Below, piece after piece: positions 9,418 through 17,885 of a stretch of 64,000 bases of DNA. Source of the stretch: Prorocentrum cordatum (Eukaryota; Sar; Dinophyceae; Prorocentrales; Prorocentraceae). Each line of letters opens with the position of its first letter. Positions within the stretch are counted from its first letter, which is position 1. Made by a program: the position numbers and the translations under genes. The notes under the pieces are model-generated. The model saw nothing but the letters and a program-made list of their open reading frames with translations. It was not told the origin of the DNA and searched no databases. The stretch spans positions 141,021 to 205,020 of the forward strand of contig CAUYUJ010014759.1 of NCBI GenBank assembly GCA_963575745.1, written 5' to 3'.

Positions 9418-9898
9418 TCGCGTCGTGAAACATGTTTTTGTTTGTTTGTTTGTTTGCTGTTTTTTGGTGTGTTTTCGTTCGCCCTCGCTTTGCGTTTCTC
9501 TACTTTCGACCTCTGCAGCCCTCGCCAGGCCCAGGGGCCTTCAAGAGCCGACTCGGGACGAGCAAAACCGGTGCCAGGGAGATGGTCGGGACTTCTGGGG
9601 ACCGCGCACGCATCGCAAAAGAGTGAGGACATCGCCCGCCAGAGGTTTCATCATGAGCACCTGGCGATGACGGGGCGTGACCGGGGAGGTGCCAGGGGCC
9701 CGATCATTTCACGGTTCGCGCCAGCGTCGCCCGGGCGTGCCTCAGAGAGGCTCATTCTCATAGGGCGCTGGCGCGAGCCATGACGTGACGGGGGGGGGTC
9801 GGGGCCAGTCACCAGCGTGATCGCGAATGATAATCCAACGTGCTCCTTTCGTCTGTCGGACGCGTGGTGGCTCGAAAGAGTAAGCTTTCTTGTTGCCA
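9418..9898. other. Unassigned sequence with TTTG run and an inverted repeat
   Basis: (TTTG)n at 9436-9456. An inverted repeat GGTTCGCGCCAGCG / CGCTGGCGCGAGCC lies at about 9714-9727 and 9766-9779, with a ~38-base loop. No gene is supported. Confidence 0.5.
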
Positions 9899-10517
9899 GG
9901 CCTCCCAAATGGGGTCTGAGTAGATGGGATCGGAGGATCGCGCCACACCGCCGATGCATGGGCGATGCGATGCGGCTCGATGTGGAGCGCCCGATTTTTT
10001 CCACGCCGACGGCACCGATGTATCGCCGACGTCCCCGATGCATGTCTGACACCTTGGTGAGGCTTCGGGTTGCGGACAGCCCCTTGAGGCAGTCACGGCC
10101 GGCCTCAGTAGGTCCCCCCAGTAGCCTGGCGCGGCATCGGCGCCCAGTGGCGCCGCCGGAGGCGGCGCCAGGGTGTTTCTAGGCTGAAGTCGGGCCTGTC
10201 CCTTTACAGGAGGAATGTCCAAACGTAGTACACAAATAGTAAGGGAACCATTTTTTGAGTTTTTTTTTTTTTTTTTTTTTTTTTTGTTTTGGGTGCATTT
10301 TTGAACATGTTTGGGATGTTTTTAATTTTTCGTCCAACGTCCCAATGTAGGGGGACTCGCCCGACCGAAGTCTAGGCCTCGTAGATGGAGTCGGAGCAGA
10401 TGGGGTCGAAGGATCGCGCCGCATCGCCGATGCTTCGCCGATGCATCGCCGATGTATCGCCGATGTGGCGAGATCCTCAGACCCCATCTACTCGGACCCC
10501 ATTTGGGAGGCCTCCAT
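9899..10517. mobile_element. Foldback element with 60-75-bp arms, carrying a nested TIR element
   Basis: The left arm GGCCTCCCAAATGGGGTCTG (9899) continues through TAGATGGG...GAGGATCGCGCC...CGATGCAT to about 9970. The right arm is its inverse, ending ACCCCATTTGGGAGGCC at about 10515, and also carries the GATCC..GATGG and CGCCGATGCATCG parts (10390-10517). GCCGATGYATC micro-repeats occur in both arms. The element at 10179-10375 lies inside. Confidence 0.65.
10179..10375. mobile_element. ~197-bp TIR element, GTCGGGC family
   Basis: The left end CTAGGCTGAAGTCGGGCCTG (then TCCCTTTACA) is inverted at 10346-10375 (TGTAGGGGGACTCGCCCGAC...CTAGG). Inside are AGGAGGAATGTCCAAACGTA, a ~26-T homopolymer and CCAACGTCCC. 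Together with 5420-5539 it defines the family ends. Confidence 0.7.
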
Positions 10518-10554
10518 TTGAGGGGGAGGAGGAGGACCCAGAAATGCAGAAGGG

Positions 10555-10689
10555 GGAGGAGGAGGAGGAGGAGGAGGAGGAGGAGGAGGAGGAGGAGGAG
10601 GAGGAGGAGGTGGAGGAGGGAGGAGGAGGAGGAGGAGGAGGAGGAGGAGGAGGAGGAGGAGGAGGAGGAGGAGGAGGAGGAGGAGGAGG
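10555..10689 (+). repeat. (GGA)n microsatellite
   Basis: A GGA triplet run with one GGTGGAGG and one GGGAGG interruption. Confidence 0.95.
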
Positions 10690-11218
10690 CCTCCAGTGCT
10701 GAGACCGCTCCCGGCCAGTCGGGGGGCCTGCTCGCCGGGGGGCTGTCCTGTGCGGCCGCCCGCGGCCCTGCCAGTTCTGCCGCCGCGCAGGGCCTTCGTC
10801 TTGCGCCTCTGGAGGCCCGCTTCGGGCCCCCGTTCGTCCCGGGGCACGGACGTCGAGGGTTCCCGGGGGGCCCCGTTGGTCTCGAGAGGGATTCGATGGA
10901 GGGCTTCTCCGCAGGGCTGAGGTGACCCGTCCTCGTCCTCCTCCTCCTGCTCCTCCTCCTCGTGTCGCCTACGGCCCCGAAGGAACCCGTGCAGGATTCG
11001 AGCCTGTGGTCTAAGAAGAGACACGGCATGAGCATTAAAATTTTGGCGCTCCGCGCGCGTCAGGGAGGGGGTTCCAGCGCAGATCCAAGGAATCGAACCG
11101 TCGAAAGTTTATTTTAACGTAGTTTTTTCTCCACATGTTTCGTGGGGTTCTGGTTTTCTTCTCACCCGCGTCACCCGCGTTCCTCAGTCACACCTTCTCC
11201 TCCTCACCTCCGCCCGCA
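10690..11218. other. Unassigned GC-rich sequence
   Basis: No supported gene. A TTCGAGCC/TTCGATTCC-like box occurs near 10998 (plus) and 11080-11097 (minus), but no tRNA cloverleaf could be drawn. Confidence 0.4.
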
Positions 11219-11266
11219 CAGCACTGCTCAGCACAGCTCAGCTCAGCTCAGCACAGCACAGCAGGC
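11219..11266 (+). repeat. (CAGCT/CAGCA)n microsatellite
   Basis: Tandem CAGCACAGCT, CAGCTCAGCT and CAGCACAGCA units. Confidence 0.9.
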
Positions 11267-11369
11267 GCAGGGCACGGCAGGCGTGGTACTTTCTCAACAT
11301 ATCTCCGCACACGCATCATATCTACGACACGCTCACCACGCAACACATGCGCGACAATAGGAGGCGCGG

Positions 11370-11575
11370 CACTCTCTCCACACCAGAGGGGGCGCGCAGG
11401 GGGTGGTCTCTCACCGCGGCCGCTATGCGCGCCTTTCGTCCAGGGCATAGCAGGCGTGACACTTTCTCGACACCGTAGGGGGTGCGCAGGAGGTGGTCTC
11501 TCACCGCGGCCGCTATGCGCGCCTCTCGTGCATGGGCATGGCAGGCGTGGCATATTCTGGACACCAGAGAGGGTG
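11370..11575 (+). repeat. 90-bp minisatellite, block 1
   Basis: Units read CACCGTAGGGGGTGCGCAGG, GGTCTCTCACCGCGGCCGCT, ATGCGCGCCTCTCGTCCAGG and GCATAGCAGGCGTGGCACTT; the CTATGCGCGCC core recurs exactly every 90 bases (for example 11424 and 11514). The block stops abruptly at the SL sequence at 11576 and resumes at 12615. Confidence 0.9.
11561..11575 (+). repeat. Left target-site duplication of the retrogene
   Basis: ACACCAGAGAGGGTG directly abuts the SL sequence. The same 15 bases with one difference (ACACCAGAGGGGGTG) follow the poly(A) at 12615-12629. An uninterrupted 90-bp unit would contain this stretch only once. Confidence 0.75.
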
Positions 11576-11597
11576 TCCGTAGCCATTTTGGCTCGAG
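11576..11597 (+). other. Dinoflagellate spliced-leader (SL) sequence, genomic relic
   Basis: TCCGTAGCCATTTTGGCT followed by CGAG. This matches the 22-nt dinoflagellate SL (D-CCGTAGCCATTTTGGCT-CAAG) at 21 of 22 positions; the one difference is A to G near the 3' end. The SL is added to mRNAs in trans, so a genomic copy directly upstream of an open frame marks retroposition. It is not an SL RNA gene, because no donor GT plus intron-like tail follows. Confidence 0.85.
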
Positions 11598-11604
11598 CGG
11601 TTGC

Positions 11605-12381
11605 ATGGTCTCGCCCGCTCGCGCTCCCTTCTCGGCGAGGCGCTGCTGCGGGATGGCGGGGCCTAGAGGGGCTCTCTCTGCTGCCGACGCGGCCCTCCTG
11701 GTGGAGGCCGCGGTGAGGGCAGCCGTGGGAAAGGGCGCCCCCCGACGCATGGCGGCGGCCATCGCCCGCTCCGCCATCTCTGCCGCGCTCTTCGCGCTGG
11801 CGCCGAGGCGGGGTGCGGCGGACGCCGAGGCGGAGGGTGAGGAGCCCGAGCACGACTGGGACCCAGGCGGAGCTCGTGGAGCTGAGCGCCAGGTCCGAGG
11901 AGACGATCGTGGAGGCGGAGCTGGTGCCGTCTTGGCGGCCAAAGCTGTGCGGCGCAGGCGTCGCCGCCAGCGGCTGGCTGAGGCGCGCAGGGCCGCGGCT
12001 GGGCAAGCTGCTGGAACCGCTGGTGCTGCCGCAGGTGGTGGCCCCGCGGCCGCCCCCTCGGCCGCCGTGGCGGCCGAGGCTGTCGACCTGGCCATGGAAC
12101 AGGACGGCTTCAACACGCTCGACGACTCCTGGGCTGACGCGCTCAGCCGCCCCTCGGCGCGGGGGCGGCCAGCGCGGCCGGCTGAGGCGCCCGTGGCGCC
12201 TGCGGCTGGCGGAGCGGCGGCCGCGTCGACGCCTGGACCCTAGCAGGCGATGGCGGCGCGGCCTTCGGCCCCCGTCGGGACGTCGGCCTCCTTGCCCTTC
12301 CTCGGCGGGTCCGTGGAGGAGCACGAGGCGCGGTCCGCCCTGTTGAAGCGCGCGGCGGCGATCATCTCGATCGGCCGCTGA
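11605..12381 (+). pseudogene. Retroposed coding sequence, unrecognised protein, one in-frame TAG
   Basis: The ATG at 11605 is the first after the SL. The frame runs 212 codons to TAG (12241-12243) and then continues in the same frame for another 45 codons to TGA (12379-12381). The downstream stretch (…LGGSVEEHEARSALLKRAAA…) reads like coding sequence. Visible features are Ala/Arg-rich helical segments (residues ~25-65), an Arg run (~115-120) and EAVDLAMEQDGFNTLDDSW near residues 155-175. Over 11860-11950 another frame (…AELVELSARSEETIVEAEL…) also looks coding-like, so a pair of compensating indels is possible. No family is recognised. The TAG may be a mutated CAG/CGG-type codon, a sequencing error or evidence of decay. 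Confidence 0.55.
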
Positions 12382-12614
12382 CCCGCTCGTCCTGTCCCTG
12401 GAATGCCTCTTCCTGGAGCTGGGCGGGGACGGGGGTGGTCGCGGCACCCCCGTGGTATAGTTCCGCGTAGGCTTGGGCTCGTCGCGGAGATCGGCGGTCC
12501 ACAGTAGCGTTTCTCTTCTGAGGCCTGCAGGGCCGCCAGGGCTCTGCCTTGCACTGGGCCTGCCCCCAGTGCTCGAATCCTGTGGCCGCGGAGTGTTGAG
12601 CTCAAAAAAAACAA
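12382..12614 (+). other. 3' UTR and poly(A) relic of the retrogene
   Basis: Non-coding sequence between the final TGA and an eight-A run (12604-12611) followed by CAAA. No AATAAA-like signal is apparent. The A-run is short, as expected for an aged poly(A) tail. Confidence 0.6.
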
Positions 12615-13190
12615 ACACCAGAGGGGGTGCGCAGGGGGTGGTCTCTCACCGCCGCCGCTATGCGCGCCTCTCGTCCAGGGCATAGCAGGCGTGGCATTTT
12701 TTCGACACCGTAGGGGGTGTGCAGGGGGTGGTCTCTCACCGCGGCCGCTATGCGCGCGTCTCGTCTAGGCGCAGCAGGCGCGGCATTTACTCGACACCGT
12801 AGGGGGTGCGCAGGGGGTGGTCTCTCACAGCGGCCGCTATGCGCGCCTGTCGTCCAGGCTCATCAGGCGCGGCATTTTCTCGACACCAGAGGGGGTGCGC
12901 AGGGGGTGGTCTCTCACCGCGGCCGCTATGCGCGCCTCTCGTCCAGGTCATAGCGGGCGTGGCGCTCTCTCGACACCAGAGGGGGGGCGCAGGGGGTGGT
13001 CTCTCACCGCGTCCGCTATGCGCGCCTCTCGTCCAGGGCATAGCAGGCGTGGCACTGTCTCGACACCGTAAAGGGGTGCGCAGAGGGTGGTCTCTCACCG
13101 CGGCCGCTATGCGCGCCTCTCGTCCAGGGCATAGCAGGCGTGGCACTGTCTCGACACCAGAGGGAGTGCGCAGGGGGTGGGTACTCTCAG
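12615..13190 (+). repeat. 90-bp minisatellite, block 2
   Basis: About six units with the same 90-base period as block 1, starting with the right-hand copy of the target-site duplication. Units differ at few positions and alternate CACCGTAGGGGG and CACCAGAGGGGG. The long minus-strand frame through the block (RDHPLRTP..., PGREARIAAAV...) is repeat-derived. Confidence 0.95.
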
Positions 13191-13326
13191 AGTGTAGGGC
13201 GAGCGGCATTTTTAGGAGGACGCAAGGGTGCACAAGCCTGGGGGGGGGGGGGGGGGGCGCTATCATCATCATCATCCTCATCATCGTTATCCTCCTCCTC
13301 ATTCTCATCATCATCTTCATCAAGAG

Positions 13327-13347
13327 CTGTAGCCATCCTGGCTCATG
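13327..13347 (+). other. Possible degenerate SL relic
   Basis: CTGTAGCCATCCTGGCTCATG matches the SL at 17 of 21 positions and lies 28 bases upstream of an ATG, in the same orientation as the strong SL at 11576. Four mismatches in 21 could occur by chance or through decay. Confidence 0.3.
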
Positions 13348-13375
13348 CAGGTCCACGCAGCTCGATAGGTGGACG

Positions 13376-13591
13376 ATGGTGACCGCCAGTGATTCCCCGT
13401 CAAGGGTAAATTCCCTGTCGTGGCGCCCCAGATGCGCCATCACCGCGCTGCCACCTTCGCGCGAGCAGCTCAAGAACGCAATGTTGGAGATGGGCGCCGA
13501 GGTGAACCTAGATGGTTTGCGCGCGTGTGTTGTCGAGCATGGGAACGTTTTGGTACACAGCGCATTGATGCTTGCCAGCGACAGCCTCTGA
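13376..13591 (+). CDS. Hypothetical 71-residue frame
   Basis: ATG at 13376, TGA at 13589-13591. The product has an unbiased composition (…SREQLKNAMLEMGAEVNLDG…) unlike the surrounding repeats, and it follows the weak SL-like stretch. The opposite strand is also open here and equally natural-looking (…REFTLDGESLAVTIVHLSS…), so the coding strand is uncertain. No family is recognised. It could be the truncated 5' end of a second retroposed mRNA. Confidence 0.2.
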   Translation: MVTASDSPSRVNSLSWRPRCAITALPPSREQLKNAMLEMGAEVNLDGLRACVVEHGNVLVHSALMLASDSL

Positions 13592-13954
13592 GTTGGTGGC
13601 CTGGGGCGCTCCTCGCCAGGCGCGACAATTTGCCGCGTTAACGAGGCGACGACGATGCAAGGAGGCAGTGCTTGGTCAGGTACTTGCAGAACCCTTCTTC
13701 CAGCGGGTTCGAAGCTGAGCAGCCGGGGGTGGCGGAGGGTGGCGATGGCTCGCCGTGGGTGAAAGTTCGGCGGGTCGGCGACGCCGGCAACGGGCGCGTT
13801 GCCGTCCCTGCGAGGGTCGCGCCCATGAAGTCCACTCCCATGCAGGCCATCACTCCCTTGCGGTCCCCAGCAGTTCTGCTTGCTACCTCTGTTCGTTCCA
13901 CGGGCGCCCCTCGCATTCAGCTGTCCCCTTAGCTGGCGGAGACGGACCGCCGTT

Positions 13955-14475
13955 GGGCAGCAGGGCGTAGCAGGCGTGGCACTTTCTGGATACCGTAGGG
14001 GGTGCGCAGGGGGTGGTCCCTGAGCGCGGCCGCTATCCGTGCCGGTCGTCCAGGGCGCGCAGCAGGCGTGGCACTTTCCCCGCGCCATAGGGGGTGCGCA
14101 GGGGGTGGCCCCTGAGCGCGGTCGCAATCCGTGCCGGTCGTCCAGGGCGCTGCTGTCCGTGATGGTCGTCCAGAGCATGGCAGGCATGGCATATTCTCGA
14201 CGCCACAGGGGGTTCGCACGGGGTGGTCCTTGAGCGCGGCCTCTATCCGTGACGGTGGTGCTCAGGGCACATGGGTGCGCAAGTTTGCAATCCGTGCCGG
14301 TCGTGCTCAGGGCGCAGGAGGATGCTGGTGGAGCAGGCGTGGCATATTCTCATAACCTTAGGGGGTCCGCAGGTGGTGGTCTCTGAGCGCGGCCACTGTC
14401 CGAGCTGGTCGTCCAGGGCGCAACAGACGTGGCACTTTCTCGACTCCGTAGAGGGTGCGCAGGGAATGACCGCCG
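13955..14475 (+). repeat. 90-bp minisatellite, block 3 (diverged)
   Basis: About six units related to blocks 1 and 2 but more diverged (GGTCCCTGAGCGCGGCCGCT, ATCCGTGCCGGTCGTCCAGG). Several units are shortened. Confidence 0.85.
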
Positions 14476-14680
14476 AAATCATTCTCACATGCTTCTCTTC
14501 AGCCATCATCACTCCATCCATAATATAAGTCTGTGGGGGTCCTGGGGGAGTTTCTCTTCCTCTATGCAGATTTTAGGTCGTGCATGTCCCCCATGCAGGT
14601 GGGTATCAGACGAAATATAGGAAATGCACTAACACAAAGTCAAACATAGTCCACGCATGGTCGAACATTGCCCCCCTTTT
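14476..14680. other. Junction sequence with a TIR-family left-end fragment
   Basis: AGGTCGTGCATGTCCCCCATG...GTCAAACATAGTCC (14573-14652) resembles the left end of the GTCGGGC TIR family. Its right part is replaced by the composite repeat beginning at 14681. Confidence 0.4.
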
Positions 14681-15857
14681 TTCCCGGAAAGGGCGTAGGC
14701 CCAGGGTTCTCTTTTAGTAGGTAAACCTGTCCCCCGGTGCCTGCTTGAAGGAGGCCGGCGAATTTTTTCCCTGATAAATAACGAGCCGGCGAATTGCCGG
14801 CGAATTTTTTCCCGGAAAGGGCGTAGGCCCAGGGTTCTCTTTTTAGTAGGTAAACCTGTCCCCCGGTGCCTGCTTGAAGGAGGCCGGCGAATTTTTTCCC
14901 TGATAAATAACGAGCCGGCGAATTGCCGGCGAATTTTTTCCCTGATAAATAACGAGCCGGCGAATTGCCGGCGAATTTTTTCCATGATAAATAACGAGCC
15001 GGCGAATTAAAATTTGAGGATGTCTCGAGCGAAACGCTTGTTTTTGAGGCCGGCGAATTAAAATTTGAGGATGTCTCGAGCGAAACGCTTGTTTTTGAAA
15101 TCCCGACTTCACCACACCCCAGCACGACCACGACCCACAGCACGACCACACCCCAGCACGACCACGCCCCAGCACGACCACGCCCCAGCACGACCACGCC
15201 CCAGCACGCCTCCACGCCCCAGCACGACCCCCCAGCAAGACCACACCCCAGCACGACCACACCCCAGCACGACCTCACCACAGCACGACCACACCCCAGC
15301 ACGACCACGCCCCAGCACGACCACGCCCCAGCACGACCACCCCCCCAGCACGACCACACCCCAGCACGACCACACCCCAGCACGACCACACCCCAGCACG
15401 ACCCACACCCTAGCAAGACCACACCCCAGCACGACCACACCCCAGCACGACCTCACCACAGCACGACCACACCCCAGCACGACCACGCCCCAGCACGACC
15501 ACGCCCCAGCACGACCACGCCCCAGCACAACCACCCCCCAGCACGACCACCCCCCCAGCACGACCACACCCCAGCACGACCACCCCCCAGCACGACCACA
15601 CCCCAGCACGACCACTCCCCAGCACGACCACACCGCCTTGGTTGAGTGGTTGCCTGTCGTCGTGGAATGTTTCGTGGGGTGTCTCGTGGAATGTTTCGCG
15701 GGGTGTCTCCTGGAATGTTTCGTGAGGTGTCTCGCGGAATGTTTCGTGAGGTGTCTCGTGGGATGTTTCGTGAGGTGTTGCCCCGTTGGGTATCGTGAAA
15801 ACGTGCCCATGCTCCACATGTCTATATCCCTTTCCGGGTTCGTGGGTCCATCATGTT
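14681..15857 (+). mobile_element. Composite repeat copy A
   Basis: The order of parts is: head CCCGGAAAGGGCGTAGGCCC (14683 and again 14811); 42-bp modules GCCGGCGAATTTTTTCCCTG...ATAACGA; two GATGTCTCGAGCGAAACGCT hairpin motifs (about 15017-15095); the 16-bp minisatellite CACGACCACACCCCAG (15111-15632); a linker CGCCTTGGTTGAGTGGTTGC; the 24-bp minisatellite GGAATGTTTCGTGAGGTGTC+TCGT (15664-15779); and a tail TATCGTGAAAACGTG...ATCCCTTTCCGGG...CATGTT (to 15857). The head CCCGGAAAGGG is the exact inverse of CCCTTTCCGGG in the tail. No real gene is present. Confidence 0.7.
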
Positions 15858-16967
15858 CCCTGGTAAATAACGAGCCGGCGAATTGCCGGCGAATTTTTTC
15901 CATGATAAATAACGAGCCGGCGAATTAAAATTTGAGGATGTCTCGAGCGGAACGCTTGTTTTTCAGAAAATGGTGAGGATGTCTCGAGCGAAACGCTTGT
16001 TTTGTGTTATAGAATTCTGAGGACCACCTCCCAGCACGACCACTCCCCCAGCACGACCACCCCCCAGCACGACCCCACCCCAGCACGACCCCACCCCAGC
16101 ACGACCATACCCCAGCACGACCACACCCCAGCACGACCCGACCCCAGCACGACCCTACCCCAGCAAGACCACACCCCAGCACGACCACACCCCAGCACGA
16201 CCTCACCACAGCACGACCACACCCCAGCACGACCACGCCCCAGCACGACCACGCCCCAGCACGACCACGCCCCAGCACGACCACCCCCCAGCACGACCAC
16301 ACCCCCAGCACGACCACCCCCCAGCACGACCACGCCCCAGCACGACCACGCCCCAGCACGACCACACCCCAGCACGACCACACCCCAGCACGACCACACC
16401 CCAGCACGACCCCACCCCAGCACGACCACACCCCAGCACGACCACACCCCAGCACGACCCCACCCCAGCACGACCCCACCCCAGCACGACCCCACCCTAG
16501 CAAGACCACACCCCAGCACGACCACACCCCAGCACGACCTCACCACAGCACGACCACACCCCAGCACGACCACGCCCCAGCACGACCACGCCCCAGCACG
16601 ACCACGCCCCAGCACAACCACCCCCCAGCACGACCACCCCCCAGCACGACCACCCCCCAGCACGACCACCCCCCAGCACGACCACACCCCAGCACGACCA
16701 CTCCCCAGCACGACCACACCGCCTTGGTTGAGTGGTTGCCTGTCGTCGTGGAATGTTTCGTGGGGTGTCTCGTGGAATGTTTCGCGGGGTGTCTCCTGGA
16801 ATGTTTCGTGAGGTGTCTCGCGGAATGTTTCGTGAGGTGTCTCGTGGGATGTTTCGTGAGGTGTCTCGTGGGATGTTTCGTGAGGTGTTGCCCCGTTGGG
16901 TATCGTGAAAACGTGCCCATGCTCCACATGTCTATATCCCTTTCCGGGTTCGTGGGTCCATCATGTT
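15858..16967 (+). mobile_element. Composite repeat copy B, headless
   Basis: It starts inside a 42-bp module (CCCTGGTAAATAACGAGCCG) directly after the tail of copy A. It then has two hairpin motifs, a 16-bp array (about 16021-16720), the 24-bp array (16749-16888) and the full tail (to 16967). It appears to have replaced or inserted into a neighbouring copy. Confidence 0.65.
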
Positions 16968-17575
16968 TGGGGACTATTTCGGAATATTCCCCCTTTTAAC
17001 GGACGCGCCCGACGTCAATGTAGATCTCGAGCACCTCCGCTTTCTGCTGGCCGCTGCCCCCCCCTTCCTGGTCGACCGTCCTCCGCGTGTCCGTCGCCCG
17101 CTCCCTCGCTCGACTGCGCCTGGCCTCGCCCTTCCGGGGCTGCTCGCGGCCGGGCTCGATCGCGTCCGATCTCCAGTCTGCGACTCCGATCTTGATCCGG
17201 TCGGGCCCCCAACGGGCCGATGCCCTCTCCGCTTCGAGCGTAGAGGGAGGGTTATCCCAAGGTGGGGCCTGGGGGCGGGCCCAGCTGGATGCTCCCGCTC
17301 AAAGCGTTTCCTTTCTCCAGGGGCCGTTCGGAGCGATTTCTTCTCCAGCCGTGCCTCTGCCCCAGCCCCACCTTTGTGCCCTCTCGACTGGTTTGCAGGG
17401 GCCGAGTCCGATCCGCGGTCCATGCGATCCGACCCTGATCCGAGCCCGCGACGATTCCGGCGCGGTCCGATCTGTCACTGATCCGAGCCGCAGGAGGGCG
17501 TGGCAGCTCCTAGACCCCCTCCCATGGAAAACCCCCGCTACCCCCCCCTCCGGGGCGGCTCGCTCCCCCCCCCCC
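16968..17575. other. Unassigned GC-rich sequence before the LTR
   Basis: It begins with a right-end fragment of the GTCGGGC TIR family (GGACGCGCCCGACG, 17000-17013). Degenerate GATCCG/CCGATC repeats lie at 17145-17490. A C homopolymer (17564-17575) immediately precedes the 5' LTR. No gene is supported. Confidence 0.45.
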
Positions 17576-17842
17576 TGTGATTTATATTTGTGTTGCCTCT
17601 CTGATCTCTGTTGCGCCCTCCGCCGTTCCGGCTCGAGGGCGCCCTTGAGTCCCAGCTAGGCTGCCGGGCGCGGCCGATAGGCCGCGCGCTCACTCAGTGA
17701 GTGAAGGATTTCAGCCCACCAGGGGCTAGTGAGATATCTTGCGAGATTGTTGCGTCGCTGGCGCGAGCTGTGGAGGAAAGAGATTATCAGAATAATCATC
17801 TGCGAGAAGATCATCGGCAGGCTCCCGCCAGTGTCGACGATT
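17576..17842 (+). repeat. 5' LTR
   Basis: Starts TGTGATTTATATTTGTGTTG and aligns throughout with 26880-27146, including GCGCCCTCCGCCGTTCCGGC, the CACTCAGTGAGTGAAGGATT palindrome and GAAGATCATC. The end is placed where the two copies diverge (GTCGACGAT / CCGTCGATA). Confidence 0.9.
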
Positions 17843-17845
17843 TAG

Positions 17846-17860
17846 TTGGTGGCGGAGCCA
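17846..17860 (+). promoter_or_regulatory. Candidate primer-binding site
   Basis: TTGGTGGCGGAGCCA lies a few bases after the 5' LTR, where a tRNA primer would anneal in copia elements. TGGTGGCGGAGC resembles the TGGTATCAGAGC-type initiator-Met site at 9 of 12 positions. Assigned by position and similarity only. Confidence 0.4.
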
Positions 17861-17885
17861 GTCTGGCTCCGCGGACTGGCTCGTC

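Larger units (their letters stand above)
11576..12614 (+). mobile_element. Processed retrogene: SL to poly(A) cDNA insertion
   Basis: A 1.04-kb insertion inside the 90-bp minisatellite. From 5' to 3': the dinoflagellate spliced leader, a 7-base leader, a coding frame (11605-12381), a ~220-base 3' UTR, and an A-rich end (AAAAAAAACAAA, 12604-12615), flanked by a 15-bp duplication. This is the structure expected when a mature trans-spliced mRNA is reverse transcribed and inserted. Known background: SL-retrogene recycling has been reported in dinoflagellates. The particular insertion is read directly from this sequence. Confidence 0.8.
13191..13950. other. Second insert in the 90-bp minisatellite, origin unclear
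   Basis: Sequence foreign to the array: a poly-G run (13241-13257), a TCATCA microsatellite (13262-13321), a weak SL-like stretch (13327-13347) and coding-like sequence to about 13930. Plus-strand frames 13376-13591 and 13672-13932 and overlapping minus-strand frames all look plausible, so strand is undecided. The array resumes at about 13955. Confidence 0.45.

Noticed and set aside
10980-11100. tRNA or tRNA-derived SINE (TTCGA boxes)
   Set aside because: No acceptor/anticodon stems could be paired and the A-box is absent.
11576-11597. SL RNA gene
   Set aside because: No splice donor GT directly after the leader and no Sm-like or snRNA-like tail; an open frame and poly(A) follow instead.
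12787-14187. 466-codon minus-strand frame
   Set aside because: Most of it is the 90-bp minisatellite (90 is divisible by 3, so frames stay open). Only the 13191-13950 insert is of interest, and its strand is unresolved.
14750-15010. Possible CRISPR array (42-bp GCCGGC modules)
   Set aside because: Modules are contiguous repeats without unique spacers, there are no cas genes, and the genome is eukaryotic.
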